Assembly: GCA_040389065.1 (NCBI GenBank)
Contig: JAZKAR010000023.1
Span: 186,001 to 250,000, forward strand
Length of the DNA stretch: 64,000 bases
Direction: 5' to 3'
DNA from: JAZKAR01 sp040389065
Lineage (GTDB): Bacteria; Pseudomonadota; Gammaproteobacteria; Burkholderiales; Casimicrobiaceae
Each line of letters opens with the position of its first letter. Positions within the stretch are counted from its first letter, which is position 1. A program made the position numbers and the translations under genes. The notes beneath the pieces were generated by a model. The model was not told where the DNA came from. It saw nothing but the letters and a program-made list of their open reading frames with translations, and did no database searches. Below, piece by piece: positions 30,804 to 39,272 of this stretch.

Positions 30804-31739
30804 TTAAAGTGATGGATGAATAGCAACGCCTTTAAGCCCCAACCAATCACGCTCAGTTAAAAACTCACTATATAACTTAGATTCAGGCGAACCAGCTTCA
30901 GGCGCCCATTGGTAAGCCCAATGCGCGGCAGGAGGCATCGACATCAGAATCGACTCTGTACGCCCTCCAGATTGAAGACCGAATAAGGTTCCTCGATCTT
31001 GTACTAAATTAAATTCAACATAACGCCCACGGCGATACGCTTGAAAATTGCGTTCTCGCTCACTAAAAGAGTGATACTGGCGGCGCTCCAAAATAGGCAT
31101 ATACGCTTCAAGAAAATGATCGCCCACGCTACGCATCATGGCAAACAACGTATCAAAATCTGCATCGCACACATCATCATAAAAAATACCGCCTATGCCT
31201 CGCGGCTCCTGACGATGCTTCAAAAAGAAGTAGCGATCACACGCTTCTTTATAAACAGGATAACGATGCACACCAAAAGGATCTAAGGCTTGTTTACATT
31301 GGTGATGAAAGTGAACCGCATCTTCCTCAAATCCATAATAGGGGGTGAGATCCATTCCTCCCCCAAACCACCATACTGGCTCTTTATCTACAGGGTAAGC
31401 AATAAAATAACGAACATTAAGATGTACAGTGGGCATATACGGATTACGAGGGTGCACCACTAACGAAACCCCCGAAGCCTCAAAGGCAGAGCCAGCTAAA
31501 TGCATGCGCTCAGCCGTTGCGGCAGGAGGCAATGCATCGCCTTTAATATGCGAAAAGCCTACCCCTGCCCGTTCAAATACTTTGCCATGCTCAAGCAAAC
31601 AGGTAACGCCCCCCCCTGTATCATTGGGTCTTTCCCAGGTATCTTTCAAAAACGCATGACCATCAAAACTCTCAAGCGCGTTTACAATAGAGTGCTGTAG
31701 TAAGAGCAAATAGTCTATTACCGGGCGTGTAACAATCAT
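30804..31739 (-). CDS. hemF: Oxygen-dependent coproporphyrinogen-III oxidase
   Basis: The 311-residue enzyme decarboxylates coproporphyrinogen III to protoporphyrinogen IX with O2 in haem synthesis. Signatures include the N-terminal ERAGVGFSHIKGD, the substrate-site VHPRNPYMPTVHLNVRYF and the C-terminal RRGRYVEFNLVQDRGTLFGL. ATG at 31739 has AGAAGA upstream and is preferred to the ATG at 31754. Presence of HemF indicates an oxygen-using organism. Confidence 0.95.
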   Translation of the reverse strand: MIVTRPVIDYLLLLQHSIVNALESFDGHAFLKDTWERPNDTGGGVTCLLEHGKVFERAGVGFSHIKGDALPPAATAERMHLAGSAFEASGVSLVVHPRNPYMPTVHLNVRYFIAYPVDKEPVWWFGGGMDLTPYYGFEEDAVHFHHQCKQALDPFGVHRYPVYKEACDRYFFLKHRQEPRGIGGIFYDDVCDADFDTLFAMMRSVGDHFLEAYMPILERRQYHSFSERERNFQAYRRGRYVEFNLVQDRGTLFGLQSGGRTESILMSMPPAAHWAYQWAPEAGSPESKLYSEFLTERDWLGLKGVAIHPSL

Positions 31740-31942
31740 AATGGTTCTTCTCATGCGTAAGAAATTTGCAGTAATTTTAACATGAACCTATTTACAAGGC
31801 GTCTTTGGTATGTGATACGCGCAACAGAGAGTGTTGTAGATTTTAGCAGCTTGCCGAAAAATCGGGTGTTAGCACACTAGCCCAAAGGAGCTTTCTTGAC
31901 AGCCCCTAGTGGCTAAGCTAAAGTAGCAACCATGCCCAGAAT

Positions 31943-32027
31943 GCCCAGGTGGCGGAATTGGTAGACGCGCACGGTTCAGGTCCGTGTACCGAAAGGTGTG
32001 GGGGTTCGAGTCCCTTTCTGGGCACCA
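31943..32027 (+). tRNA. tRNA-Leu (anticodon CAG)
   Basis: The sequence folds as a class II tRNA: acceptor GCCCAGG with TCTGGGC, anticodon stem CACGG/CCGTG with loop TTCAGGT, a variable arm, and the T loop GGTTCGAGTCC. The 3' CCA is encoded. No integrase gene or att repeat was recognised next to it. Confidence 0.95.
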
Positions 32028-32295
32028 TTTCTATTGCTGCATGTTCCCAAGATTGCTAAAACTCCCTTGTAAATCAATATATCAAAGCCCTTTCTTTATC
32101 AAAAATCGAGATAGCCGAAATTCTGGCTTTTATATTTACCAAACTGCCCTAATTTGCTTTGATAACGCATTACAAGATCAATAACATTCTTGCACGGAAT
32201 GACATAACCTTTGACTAGTGGGTCCACCCATAGGGATTAAAAAAACTACTTAATGGTTGGCTTTAACAACTCAAAAAATAAACTAAATTACTTAC

Positions 32296-32312
32296 TTCGT
32301 GGTAAGGTGCTG
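32296..32312 (+). repeat. 17-base leader repeat, copy 1, before PEP-CTERM gene
   Basis: TTCGTGGTAAGGTGCTG is identical at 32296-32312, 33358-33374 and 34422-34438, each time about 28-30 bases before the start codon of a PEP-CTERM gene. Copies 1 and 3 also share about 50 upstream bases (TTAATGGTTGGCTTTAAC-like). It is probably part of a shared promoter or 5' UTR. Confidence 0.8.
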
Positions 32313-32340
32313 GCGTTTTAATCTAATAATGAAAATAAAA

Positions 32341-33093
32341 ATGTTAAAAAAACTCGCGCTAGCCCTATCTTTTGCTGCACTTGCTTCGCAATCATTTGGT
32401 CAGATTTTTGCCGATAAAAATGCATGGGAAGCTGATCTGGTTAAATATAATAACCTTATCGCATTTAATGCAAATTGGTACTCAAAAGATGATTGGAAAA
32501 ATAATATATTCCCATTAGAGGAAACAAAGCAACTATTTAGATCGGGAAATCTTGCATACACTTATAAAGTTGGGGCAGAAATTAAATCCATGATTATTAA
32601 TGTGAATGTATCTGTTGATGACACATTAAAATTAACAGACAACGGTACTGTGGTTGCTTATGGTATTGGGCATGGAGACAATTTTGGAATAGAAAATGGA
32701 TGGCTTTACGATAGGGTCAGTAGTTTAGGAACTACATCGATTTATTTAGATCCAACCGAACAGCTTCAAATTTCCGCATGGGGTACTTATTTTGATCTAA
32801 CGCCAGGTGGGGCAGGAAAAGGATTATCCACAAATTCTGGAGATATTGCATCCAATACCAAGGGTGGCTTTTTTGGCGGCAGCGGGAGTGTTATTGAAAT
32901 ATCTCCAGGAAAAGAGCTTGGAATGGCTGAGTCTTACAGAATGAGCAGCGAGATATATTATGGAAAAGTTACTTATGAAGTATCAGCAGCCCCTGAACCC
33001 GAAACATACGCGATGCTTCTTTTGGGATTGGGAAGCATCGGGTACGTTAAAAGAAAGAAGCTTCTGACTACGCGTATGGAACAGAAACATTAA
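32341..33093 (+). CDS. PEP-CTERM sorting-domain protein (cassette gene 1)
   Basis: The 250-residue exported protein has a signal peptide (LALALSFAALASQSFGQ), a beta-rich middle with FADKNAWEADL and WGTYFDLTPGGAGKG, and a C-terminal PEP-CTERM signal: PEPETYAMLLLGLGSIGYV followed by KRKK. PEP-CTERM proteins are sorted and cleaved by an exosortase, often in extracellular-polysaccharide-forming bacteria. No exosortase is in the window. The start at 32341 is chosen by alignment with the paralogous cassettes (after GAAAATAAAA); an ATG at 32329 is possible. The last ~90 bases are almost identical to those of cassette gene 3. Confidence 0.87.
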   Translation: MLKKLALALSFAALASQSFGQIFADKNAWEADLVKYNNLIAFNANWYSKDDWKNNIFPLEETKQLFRSGNLAYTYKVGAEIKSMIINVNVSVDDTLKLTDNGTVVAYGIGHGDNFGIENGWLYDRVSSLGTTSIYLDPTEQLQISAWGTYFDLTPGGAGKGLSTNSGDIASNTKGGFFGGSGSVIEISPGKELGMAESYRMSSEIYYGKVTYEVSAAPEPETYAMLLLGLGSIGYVKRKKLLTTRMEQKH

Positions 33094-33149
33094 GAACACT
33101 ATTTACTGCTCTGATGTTTACGGATTTGCCTAAAGAGATAGATTAAGGA

Positions 33150-33290
33150 CTTTGAAGGCTTATATTCCTAGCCATTATGCCATTGGTAACTGCTGATAAA
33201 AGCATTAATCGTTAGGCTCCTCAACTCTAAGGCGCTATCATTTTATAAGCAATGGCATCACCAAACGTTACGCCATGCCATAAAATTAAG
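33150..33290 (+). repeat. 3'-flank repeat of PEP-CTERM cassettes, copy 1
   Basis: This non-coding stretch recurs downstream of the next two PEP-CTERM genes (about 34165-34306 and 35120-35265), with shared blocks such as ACGTTACGCCATGCCATAA and AATCGTTAGGCTCCTCAA. The remaining gap to 33402 holds only the 17-base leader repeat. Confidence 0.8.
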
Positions 33291-33357
33291 TCGGCGAAGT
33301 TAAGCAAAGGGGCGCTATTTCACCACCCCTTTTCAAAAAACAGACCAATAAACGTAC

Positions 33358-33374
33358 TTCGTGGTAAGGTGCTG
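33358..33374 (+). repeat. 17-base leader repeat, copy 2
   Basis: Identical to the copy at 32296, placed 28 bases before the start of the second cassette gene. The bases further upstream are less conserved than in copies 1 and 3. Confidence 0.8.
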
Positions 33375-33402
33375 CCGATTAAAATAAATCATGAGAATAA
33401 TA

Positions 33403-34107
33403 ATGTTAAAAAAACTTTTAATCGGCTTAAATTTAATGGGACTTTCTTTACCATTGTTTGCAAATCCTGGGATACTTACGCCAAAAGTTGCGTTTTTTAC
33501 TGACAGGGACGCATGGATTGCAGCCTCTTACAACTCTTATCATCAAGAGAATTTAGAAAACGCAACCCCGTATCTTGGCGCAACTTTTGATGGAGCTACT
33601 AAAGGACTGGCATTTGCATCTGGATTTAAGTATGAAAAATATACAGACTTTAGCGATCCTTCTCTTTTAAGCAGTTCGAACGGCGCCATTAGTGACACCT
33701 TAGGCGCTCCAACAAAATCTTTATTTGCACTCCTTAATACGGGGGACAGCAGAGGAATCGGCGCAAACTTTGATCTAAGTCCCAACGGTGCTGAGTCAGG
33801 AATTAATCTTATTGTTTATGGAGAAAGATCTGCCGACGCTTACATTATTCACAATCCAATTCCTTCAACTGCTAACGGGCAGTTTTTTGGAGTTATAACA
33901 AGCTTCCCAGTTACATCGTTTAGGTTATGGTCTCAATCGTTATTTAGAGAAAGAACAACCCAGGAAAGCTTTACAATGAGCAGTATCCTTGTGGCGTCAC
34001 CAACACCAGAGCCTGAAACCTACGCGATGCTTCTGTTAGGACTAGGAAGCATTGGCTACGTTAAAAGAAAAAAACTTCTGGCTATGCGCATGGAAAAGAA
34101 ACATTAA
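33403..34107 (+). CDS. PEP-CTERM sorting-domain protein (cassette gene 2)
   Basis: The 234-residue protein has a signal peptide (LLIGLNLMGLSLPLFANPG), a beta-rich middle with FFTDRDAWIAA and GANFDLSPNGAESG that faintly matches cassette gene 1, and the tail PEPETYAMLLLGLGSIGYV plus KRKK. The ATG at 33403 follows GAGAATAATA, the same spacing as in the third cassette. Middle domains differ strongly from the neighbouring cassette genes while the tail and flanks are conserved. Confidence 0.87.
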   Translation: MLKKLLIGLNLMGLSLPLFANPGILTPKVAFFTDRDAWIAASYNSYHQENLENATPYLGATFDGATKGLAFASGFKYEKYTDFSDPSLLSSSNGAISDTLGAPTKSLFALLNTGDSRGIGANFDLSPNGAESGINLIVYGERSADAYIIHNPIPSTANGQFFGVITSFPVTSFRLWSQSLFRERTTQESFTMSSILVASPTPEPETYAMLLLGLGSIGYVKRKKLLAMRMEKKH

Positions 34108-34164
34108 GCACCCTGCTTAATGCTCTGATGTTTAAAGTTGTGGCTGCATAGTAGAAATAGACAG

Positions 34165-34306
34165 AGCACCTTGACGGCTCACATTCCCAGCCGTTGCGCC
34201 GTTGGTAACGATTGATAAAACCATTAATCGTTTGGCTCCTCAATTTTAAGGCGTTATCCTTTTATAGGCGATAGCATAACCAAATGTTACGCCATGCCAT
34301 AAGCAC
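34165..34306 (+). repeat. 3'-flank repeat of PEP-CTERM cassettes, copy 2
   Basis: Matches the copies at about 33150 and 35120. It is followed by GCTGGGCGGAACAGACC and TCATCATTGATTAATCATTA, which also recur after the third gene at about 35292-35335, so this repeat unit is longer than copy 1. Confidence 0.8.
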
Positions 34307-34421
34307 GCTGGGCGGAACAGACCTCATCATTGATTAATCATTAGCGCTCAAACATATGTGATTAAAAAAACTGCTTAATGGTTAGCTTTAACAATTCAAA
34401 AAATTAAACTAAATTAATTAT

Positions 34422-34438
34422 TTCGTGGTAAGGTGCTG
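34422..34438 (+). repeat. 17-base leader repeat, copy 3
   Basis: Identical to copies at 32296 and 33358; 28 bases before the start of the third cassette gene. Confidence 0.8.
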
Positions 34439-34466
34439 CCGTTTAAAATAAATCCTGAGAATAATA

Positions 34467-35105
34467 ATGAAAATACTAAAAAGCTTGGTTTGTGCTGCGC
34501 TGTGTCTGCCGATTTGGGCTAATGCTACAACTTTTGATGTTTCTCAACTTTCTCACGGGAACACGAGATTACGCATATCACATGACATTGGCTCTTTTTC
34601 AGACCAAATTAATTTTGGACTTGAAGATCAGCGATCGGTTGATATGAGCGTTAGAAACGTATTTTATGTGTCACAGCCCCCTATTATAAATCTTACTATT
34701 AAGCTCTATGATTCACATAACACATTGCTGACCAAATTTTATAGTCAAGAAAAGGGTTATTACAGCCCGCTTTATTCGCAATTTAACATAGCATCTATGG
34801 CTAATAATTATAGTAATGGCATTGCTGGTGGTGGTGTCGCTTTGCTGAGCGACCTTAATGCCGGATATTATCATTTAACTATTACAGGCGAAACAACTTC
34901 AACTGCACCCATGGATTTGTCTGGCTTCGAATTCCCTGCTGAGTTTGTTGGTGATCATTTAAACAAATCTTATGGATCTTACCAAGTTAATCTTAACCCT
35001 ACCCCTGAGCCAGAAACATACGCGATGCTTCTTTTAGGATTAGGAAGCATCGGCTACGTTAAAAGAAAGAAGCTTCTGACTACGCGTATGGAACAGAAAC
35101 ATTAA
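34467..35105 (+). CDS. PEP-CTERM protein with FSDQINF motif (cassette gene 3)
   Basis: The 212-residue protein has a signal peptide (LVCAALCLPIWANA), SHDIGSFSDQINFGL, a beta-sandwich-like body and the tail PEPETYAMLLLGLGSIGYV plus KRKK. The FSDxxxF motif recurs in the two minus-strand genes at 37-38 kb and the three at 45-48 kb and recalls the FxDxxF PEP-CTERM family. The body is unrelated to cassette genes 1 and 2, yet the last ~90 bases are almost identical to gene 1. Confidence 0.88.
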   Translation: MKILKSLVCAALCLPIWANATTFDVSQLSHGNTRLRISHDIGSFSDQINFGLEDQRSVDMSVRNVFYVSQPPIINLTIKLYDSHNTLLTKFYSQEKGYYSPLYSQFNIASMANNYSNGIAGGGVALLSDLNAGYYHLTITGETTSTAPMDLSGFEFPAEFVGDHLNKSYGSYQVNLNPTPEPETYAMLLLGLGSIGYVKRKKLLTTRMEQKH

Positions 35106-36066
35106 GCACATTACTGGATAGAGAGATTGAGCACCTTGAAGTCTTATATTCCTAGCCGTTGTACCATTAGTAACGGCTGATAAAATCATCAATCGTTTGG
35201 CTCGTCAATTTTAAGGCGCCATCATTTTATAAGGGATGTAATAACCAAACGTTACGCTATGCCATAAAGATAATGTTTATAGCCCGCTGGGCGGAACAGA
35301 CCCCATCATTGATTAATCATTAGCACTCAAACGCTGCCAAGATTAACCGATTTACCTTTAGAGGCAAGTGATAATTTTCCAACGCATTATCACTTGAATT
35401 TAAAATCTGAGTAGGAGGTTTTAACGTGCGGCAAACTCACAAAACCACTCTCACAAATAGGGGTAGCAAAAAAATTGAGTTAACTTTGGGGGTGACTTTA
35501 AAATACCCACATCAACAAACCATTCCTTTTTATAACTTAGACACAACAGACATGCGTCCCATTCTGCCATCAATATGACAAATTATAAAAAAATAAACGT
35601 ATGATTTAGATGCCAATAGATAGACAATTACCTCCTTTTTAATATAGCTTAGCTATGTATCAATTTCCCTTATTAATTGGTACCAACTATCAGCAGCGCT
35701 AATATTTTATACTTTAAAGAATATTCGAAAGAAGAAGCATAGTATTTTATGCTTACAATAAAAACCATTCCATTGATTATATTAAACATTTATTCATATA
35801 TAAAAATTTATTTGTTTAGCAATAAACTCGTATTGATAACATTAATCCCGCAATTAAATAATAAGCATATTACTTTTAATAATTACATTATGCATAAGTT
35901 TTTTTTGAGTATTTATTATTAGAAGTAGTTAATTAATTTCATACCTATTCTGTTATGATTATTCAGCTTATTAGATAAGAAAAATAGTTCTAATAAGACA
36001 AATACAATGGCTAGTTTTCCCTAATTAAAAATTTTATTTTCACGTTCATTTTTCGAGATATAAACC
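35106..36066. other. Long AT-rich gap with cassette flank repeat copy 3
   Basis: From 35120 to about 35335 it repeats the 3' flank of the upstream cassettes. The rest, from 35580 to 36060, is very AT-rich with no gene, RNA or strong terminator that I can see; it probably contains the promoter of the next PEP-CTERM gene. A short ORF at 35426 is listed separately. Confidence 0.6.
35426..35578 (+). CDS. Possible small ORF with strong ribosome-binding site
   Basis: A GTG start at 35426 is preceded by AGGAGG at a good distance of seven bases. The 50-codon frame has no recognised domain, signal peptide or membrane segment. It lies in an otherwise non-coding gap. The RBS is the only support, so this may be chance. 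Confidence 0.3.
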   Translation: MRQTHKTTLTNRGSKKIELTLGVTLKYPHQQTIPFYNLDTTDMRPILPSI

Positions 36067-36975
36067 ATGAAAAAAAACTATAGCCTATTAGCTTTGGCAC
36101 TTTTGACTTCAATGATAAGTCATCAGGCGCAAGCAGCCTCATCTTCTTCTGCAAGTATCGGGCCAATTTCCATTCAGTTGTTCGATCTAAATCCTTCAGA
36201 TTCGATTACACCTGCTATCAAATGGAATATTGCAACACAAAGCTTATACGGCAATGTTTCGACACCCACTGCAACAGGTAGCATTTATTTCACTGCCTCA
36301 GGCTCAGCCCCTACCAGTTTATTTTCGTCTCAACAACTTAATGCCCCCCTAAATATTGTTAAAAATATTATTGGCACTGGCAGCGCTAGTGTTGATACTG
36401 TGCCTGCATTAGCGAATAATCCTAGCGGTTTAAGTGTGAGCGTTGCTGGTAATGTTCAAAATGCGGGTGCTTATCGCGCAAGCTATCAGTTAATGAGCAA
36501 TGGTTACCCTAATCAACCTGTTGAACTTACTTTTGCTGAATTCTTGTTAACCCCCAATACATTGGCTCTCTTTAGTGCAAATGCACAAGCTTCAGCTATA
36601 ACCACTGTTGGTTATCACCCGTCTGGGTCTGAAGAAGCTAACGCTTCTGGTAGTTTATATGTTTCTACTACTACTACTTGTTGCATGGGTCTTTATAACG
36701 GGCAATCAAGTAATAGCGTTATCTCAGCCTGGGCTGGCTCTGTTAATTCAACTTCAGGCCCTACCAGCTCATTTAACTCAGGGTTGTTAAATGCGAACTT
36801 CACGAACAGTACCAATGTAGAACTTTCTGGTCGTTTGACTTTATTTCTTCAGGCTTCAGGGTCGACACACGGTAACTACACGCCTCCAGTAAACCCTGTT
36901 CCTGAACCAGAAACATATGCAATGTTGTTAGCTGGGCTAAGTATTTTGGGCGCGTTAAAAAGAAAAAAACTATAA
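36067..36975 (+). CDS. PEP-CTERM sorting-domain protein, Ser/Thr/Asn-rich
   Basis: The 302-residue protein has a signal peptide (LLALALLTSMISHQAQA), a long Ser/Ala/Asn-rich beta-repeat-like body, a CC pair in STTTTCCMGLYNG and the tail PEPETYAMLLAGLSILGAL plus KRKKL. It differs from the neighbouring FSDxxxF and cassette proteins. The body composition suits an extracellular or surface-matrix protein. A GC-rich hairpin-like stretch (CCGCCGCAAAGCGGCGG, about 36989) follows the stop codon and may terminate transcription. Confidence 0.87.
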   Translation: MKKNYSLLALALLTSMISHQAQAASSSSASIGPISIQLFDLNPSDSITPAIKWNIATQSLYGNVSTPTATGSIYFTASGSAPTSLFSSQQLNAPLNIVKNIIGTGSASVDTVPALANNPSGLSVSVAGNVQNAGAYRASYQLMSNGYPNQPVELTFAEFLLTPNTLALFSANAQASAITTVGYHPSGSEEANASGSLYVSTTTTCCMGLYNGQSSNSVISAWAGSVNSTSGPTSSFNSGLLNANFTNSTNVELSGRLTLFLQASGSTHGNYTPPVNPVPEPETYAMLLAGLSILGALKRKKL

Positions 36976-37077
36976 TTAAGATGGTCTCCGCCGCAAAGCG
37001 GCGGGGAAATTGCTATACCGCACCAACTAATAAACTAATACTCATAAAATAAACTAATACTCATAAACCGTAAAAAA

Positions 37078-37686
37078 TTAAGCTAAATTGTTTTGTATAC
37101 GCTTTTTTCTTTTTACATAACCAATGCTTCCTAAGCCCAGCAAAAGCATTGCGTAGGTTTCAGGTTCGGGGATTGCAGCAATAAGAACTTCGTAATTACC
37201 ATAAGAATTATTTACAGGGCCAACATAAAGTGAAGAACTCCCAACTATACTAGCAATATCAAGAGGTGTAGTGGCGGTAGTTTTTCCTGTGATGATTAGA
37301 TAGTAGTTGCCTATAGCAAGATCGTTTATTAGTGCATGTGGGCTTAATAATGATGGATCGTTAATTTCTGAACGAGGCAATGAAAAATAAACATCATAAC
37401 TATTTGTATAGAACTTATTAAGCAATACATGATTAGCACTATATAGTTTAACGTTAAAATCTATAATATTAGGTAAGCTTTCTCCTGTATCTCTAAAGTG
37501 TACCTCAAGAGATTTTCTTTCTAAAAGAGAGAAGTTAATTTGATCACTAAATGCACCGCTTTCTTGAGATATACGTCTAAGCGCTGGTTTACCTACCTGA
37601 ATATTAAAGAAGTCATACGTTGCAGCGCTTACGCTTGCAAGAGGTAAACACAATGCAAAGCAAACCAATTTATACAGTTTTCTGAT
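37078..37686 (-). CDS. PEP-CTERM protein, FSDQINF type, with non-standard start
   Basis: The protein ends in PEPETYAMLLLGLGSIGYV plus KRKK and has SGAFSDQINFSL. Alignment with the paralogues starting at 34467 and 38436 puts the start at 37686, but that codon is ATC, not ATG, with AAGGA just upstream. Starting there gives a normal signal peptide (KLYKLVCFALCLPLASVSA). The first standard start in frame is TTG at 37668, which removes the positively charged n-region. So it is either initiated at ATC/TTG or is a gene losing expression. The body is otherwise intact. Confidence 0.78.
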   Translation of the reverse strand: MRKLYKLVCFALCLPLASVSAATYDFFNIQVGKPALRRISQESGAFSDQINFSLLERKSLEVHFRDTGESLPNIIDFNVKLYSANHVLLNKFYTNSYDVYFSLPRSEINDPSLLSPHALINDLAIGNYYLIITGKTTATTPLDIASIVGSSSLYVGPVNNSYGNYEVLIAAIPEPETYAMLLLGLGSIGYVKRKKRIQNNLA

Positions 37687-37827
37687 ATTATCCTTAATAT
37701 CGTGATTAATACCAGCAGCTTAATAAAGCATAAATTTTCAAAAATTTTTAGTTTAAAAGAGTTATAACTCTAACAACAGGCTTGAGAAGCAACTTTTTAC
37801 AAACACCGTCTCAAGTTAGCTACTATC

Positions 37828-38436
37828 TTAGAACTTTTCTAGCTTCAGCTTTTTTCTTCTTATAAAGCCAATGCTTCCTAAACCCAGCAAAAGCATCGCA
37901 TAGGTTTCAGGTTCAGGTGTCGCAGAAGATATTTGAATTTTGTAAGCACCATAAGCATTATTTTCAGCACCAACATAAAATGATGGAGCTATATTATATA
38001 AATTAATGGGAGAAGTTAAGGTGCTTTTACCAGTAATAATAAAATGATAATTACCTTTATCAAGAAATTTTAAATATACTGTATTAGCTCCGTTGTAATA
38101 AGATAAAGGGAAGTGCACAGTAGATACTGGTTCAATTGGGTTACCGTACTCGTAATAATCATAATGAAACTTGTTAAGCAATCCATTGCTAGCGTCATAA
38201 AGCTTAACGCTCACATCTTCAAGGCCGCCTATCATGTCTAAAAAACTTAGCGCAACAGTACCGGAGCTACCGTTTACCAGAGAGAAGTTAATCTGATCGC
38301 TAAATGCACCACTATCTTTAGCTATCCGTAAGATTTTCCAATGGTGCGGAATAACTTCAAATACGTCATATGTAGCAGCGTTCGCTAAAAGAGGGAAACA
38401 CAGCACAGCAAAAAACAAGCTTTTTATTATTTTCAT
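37828..38436 (-). CDS. PEP-CTERM protein, FSDQINF type
   Basis: The 202-residue protein has a signal peptide (MKIIKSLFFAVLCFPLLANA), DSGAFSDQINFSL, LDKGNYHFIITGKS and the tail PEPETYAMLLLGLGSIGFI plus RRKK. It is paralogous to the genes at 34467 and 37078. The two minus-strand copies lie 140 bases apart and face the plus-strand PEP-CTERM gene at 36067. Confidence 0.88.
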   Translation of the reverse strand: MKIIKSLFFAVLCFPLLANAATYDVFEVIPHHWKILRIAKDSGAFSDQINFSLVNGSSGTVALSFLDMIGGLEDVSVKLYDASNGLLNKFHYDYYEYGNPIEPVSTVHFPLSYYNGANTVYLKFLDKGNYHFIITGKSTLTSPINLYNIAPSFYVGAENNAYGAYKIQISSATPEPETYAMLLLGLGSIGFIRRKKLKLEKF

Positions 38437-38833
38437 TTTATTATTAATTTAAAAATTAAAACGCCAATACCATAGCATATTTTTATAGATTGACTTTAAG
38501 TAATGGAAATTATCGCAAGTGGCGTAATATAATTTGTTTTAAAAGCCGTAATCATTTTCTGAATAATATTTTGATTTCAAAAAATCAGCTCTTAAATCTA
38601 AGCATTTGAAGTCATTGAAATAAATGAGGGCAATTTTGACTGAAATGCTCATATACAGTTTTAAAATCAATATATAAATGTGCAAATTCTGTTTATTTAT
38701 AGAAGCTTATTTTTATACATTTTATTATTAGCTTTAGTTTATAAAATAGTAGCCTTTATAGGTGGGATAGAACATACCTTATACTATCCCACTCCCTTAC
38801 TATTGAATGTTGTAAAAACAACTCTCCTCTATA
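38437..38833. other. AT-rich intergenic region
   Basis: No convincing gene. It presumably holds the promoter of the leftward PEP-CTERM gene. A 61-codon frame at 38680 encodes a hydrophobic peptide but has no ribosome-binding site and partly overlaps the small gene next door, so I do not call it. Confidence 0.5.
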
Positions 38834-38971
38834 TTATTTCCTCTGCCCGGCTGATGCTGGTGTAGCGGATTTTTTAGAGGTAGGGGGAACATTCGTTCCA
38901 GTAGGTACTGCTGGTATTTCTACTTTTTTCTCTTGCTTCGGTTTCTTTGTTTCTCTACCATTACGTGCCAT
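38834..38971 (-). CDS. Small basic Lys/Pro-rich protein (45 aa)
   Basis: An ATG at 38971 is preceded by AAGGAGAACTTCA, a near-ideal ribosome-binding site. The 45-residue product starts MARNGRETKKPKQEKK and continues with a Pro/Thr/Ala-rich, disordered tail. I recall similar small Lys-rich proteins of unknown function in proteobacteria but cannot name a family. The 300 bases to the right hold its promoter region and no other gene that I can see. Confidence 0.7.
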   Translation of the reverse strand: MARNGRETKKPKQEKKVEIPAVPTGTNVPPTSKKSATPASAGQRK

Positions 38972-39272
38972 TGAAGTTCTCCTTAATCGAATGAATAAAC
39001 TGATTGCTCAAATTAATGCATTCTCCTTTCGGTTTAGTTTAGGCTTAGTTTAGTTTCAACTATTTACTTCATGAACTTAGCAGAACATTAAATCCTACTG
39101 CACTTTCACTCTAGCACCATACAAAAAATATCTATAGCTGATAAATTCAACAGGTTAATGCAAATTTTAAGCACAATTTAAGCCCCCTCAAAGCCAGGTT
39201 TTTTGTAAAGACTCCTTTTCAAAGAAGTATGCTAGACTCTATCTATCCCCCCTTTTAGAAATCTTAAACGAC

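Noticed and set aside
31943..32340. Integration site at tRNA-Leu for a mobile island carrying the PEP-CTERM array
   Set aside because: No integrase and no direct repeat of the tRNA 3' end was found in the window.
33252..33503. 83-codon frame spanning the PEP-CTERM cassette flank
   Set aside because: Overlaps the real cassette gene in another frame; the similarity between flanks is at DNA level with stop codons in the other copies.
38680..38865. Hydrophobic 61-codon frame
   Set aside because: AT-rich, no ribosome-binding site, and overlaps the better-supported small minus-strand gene.
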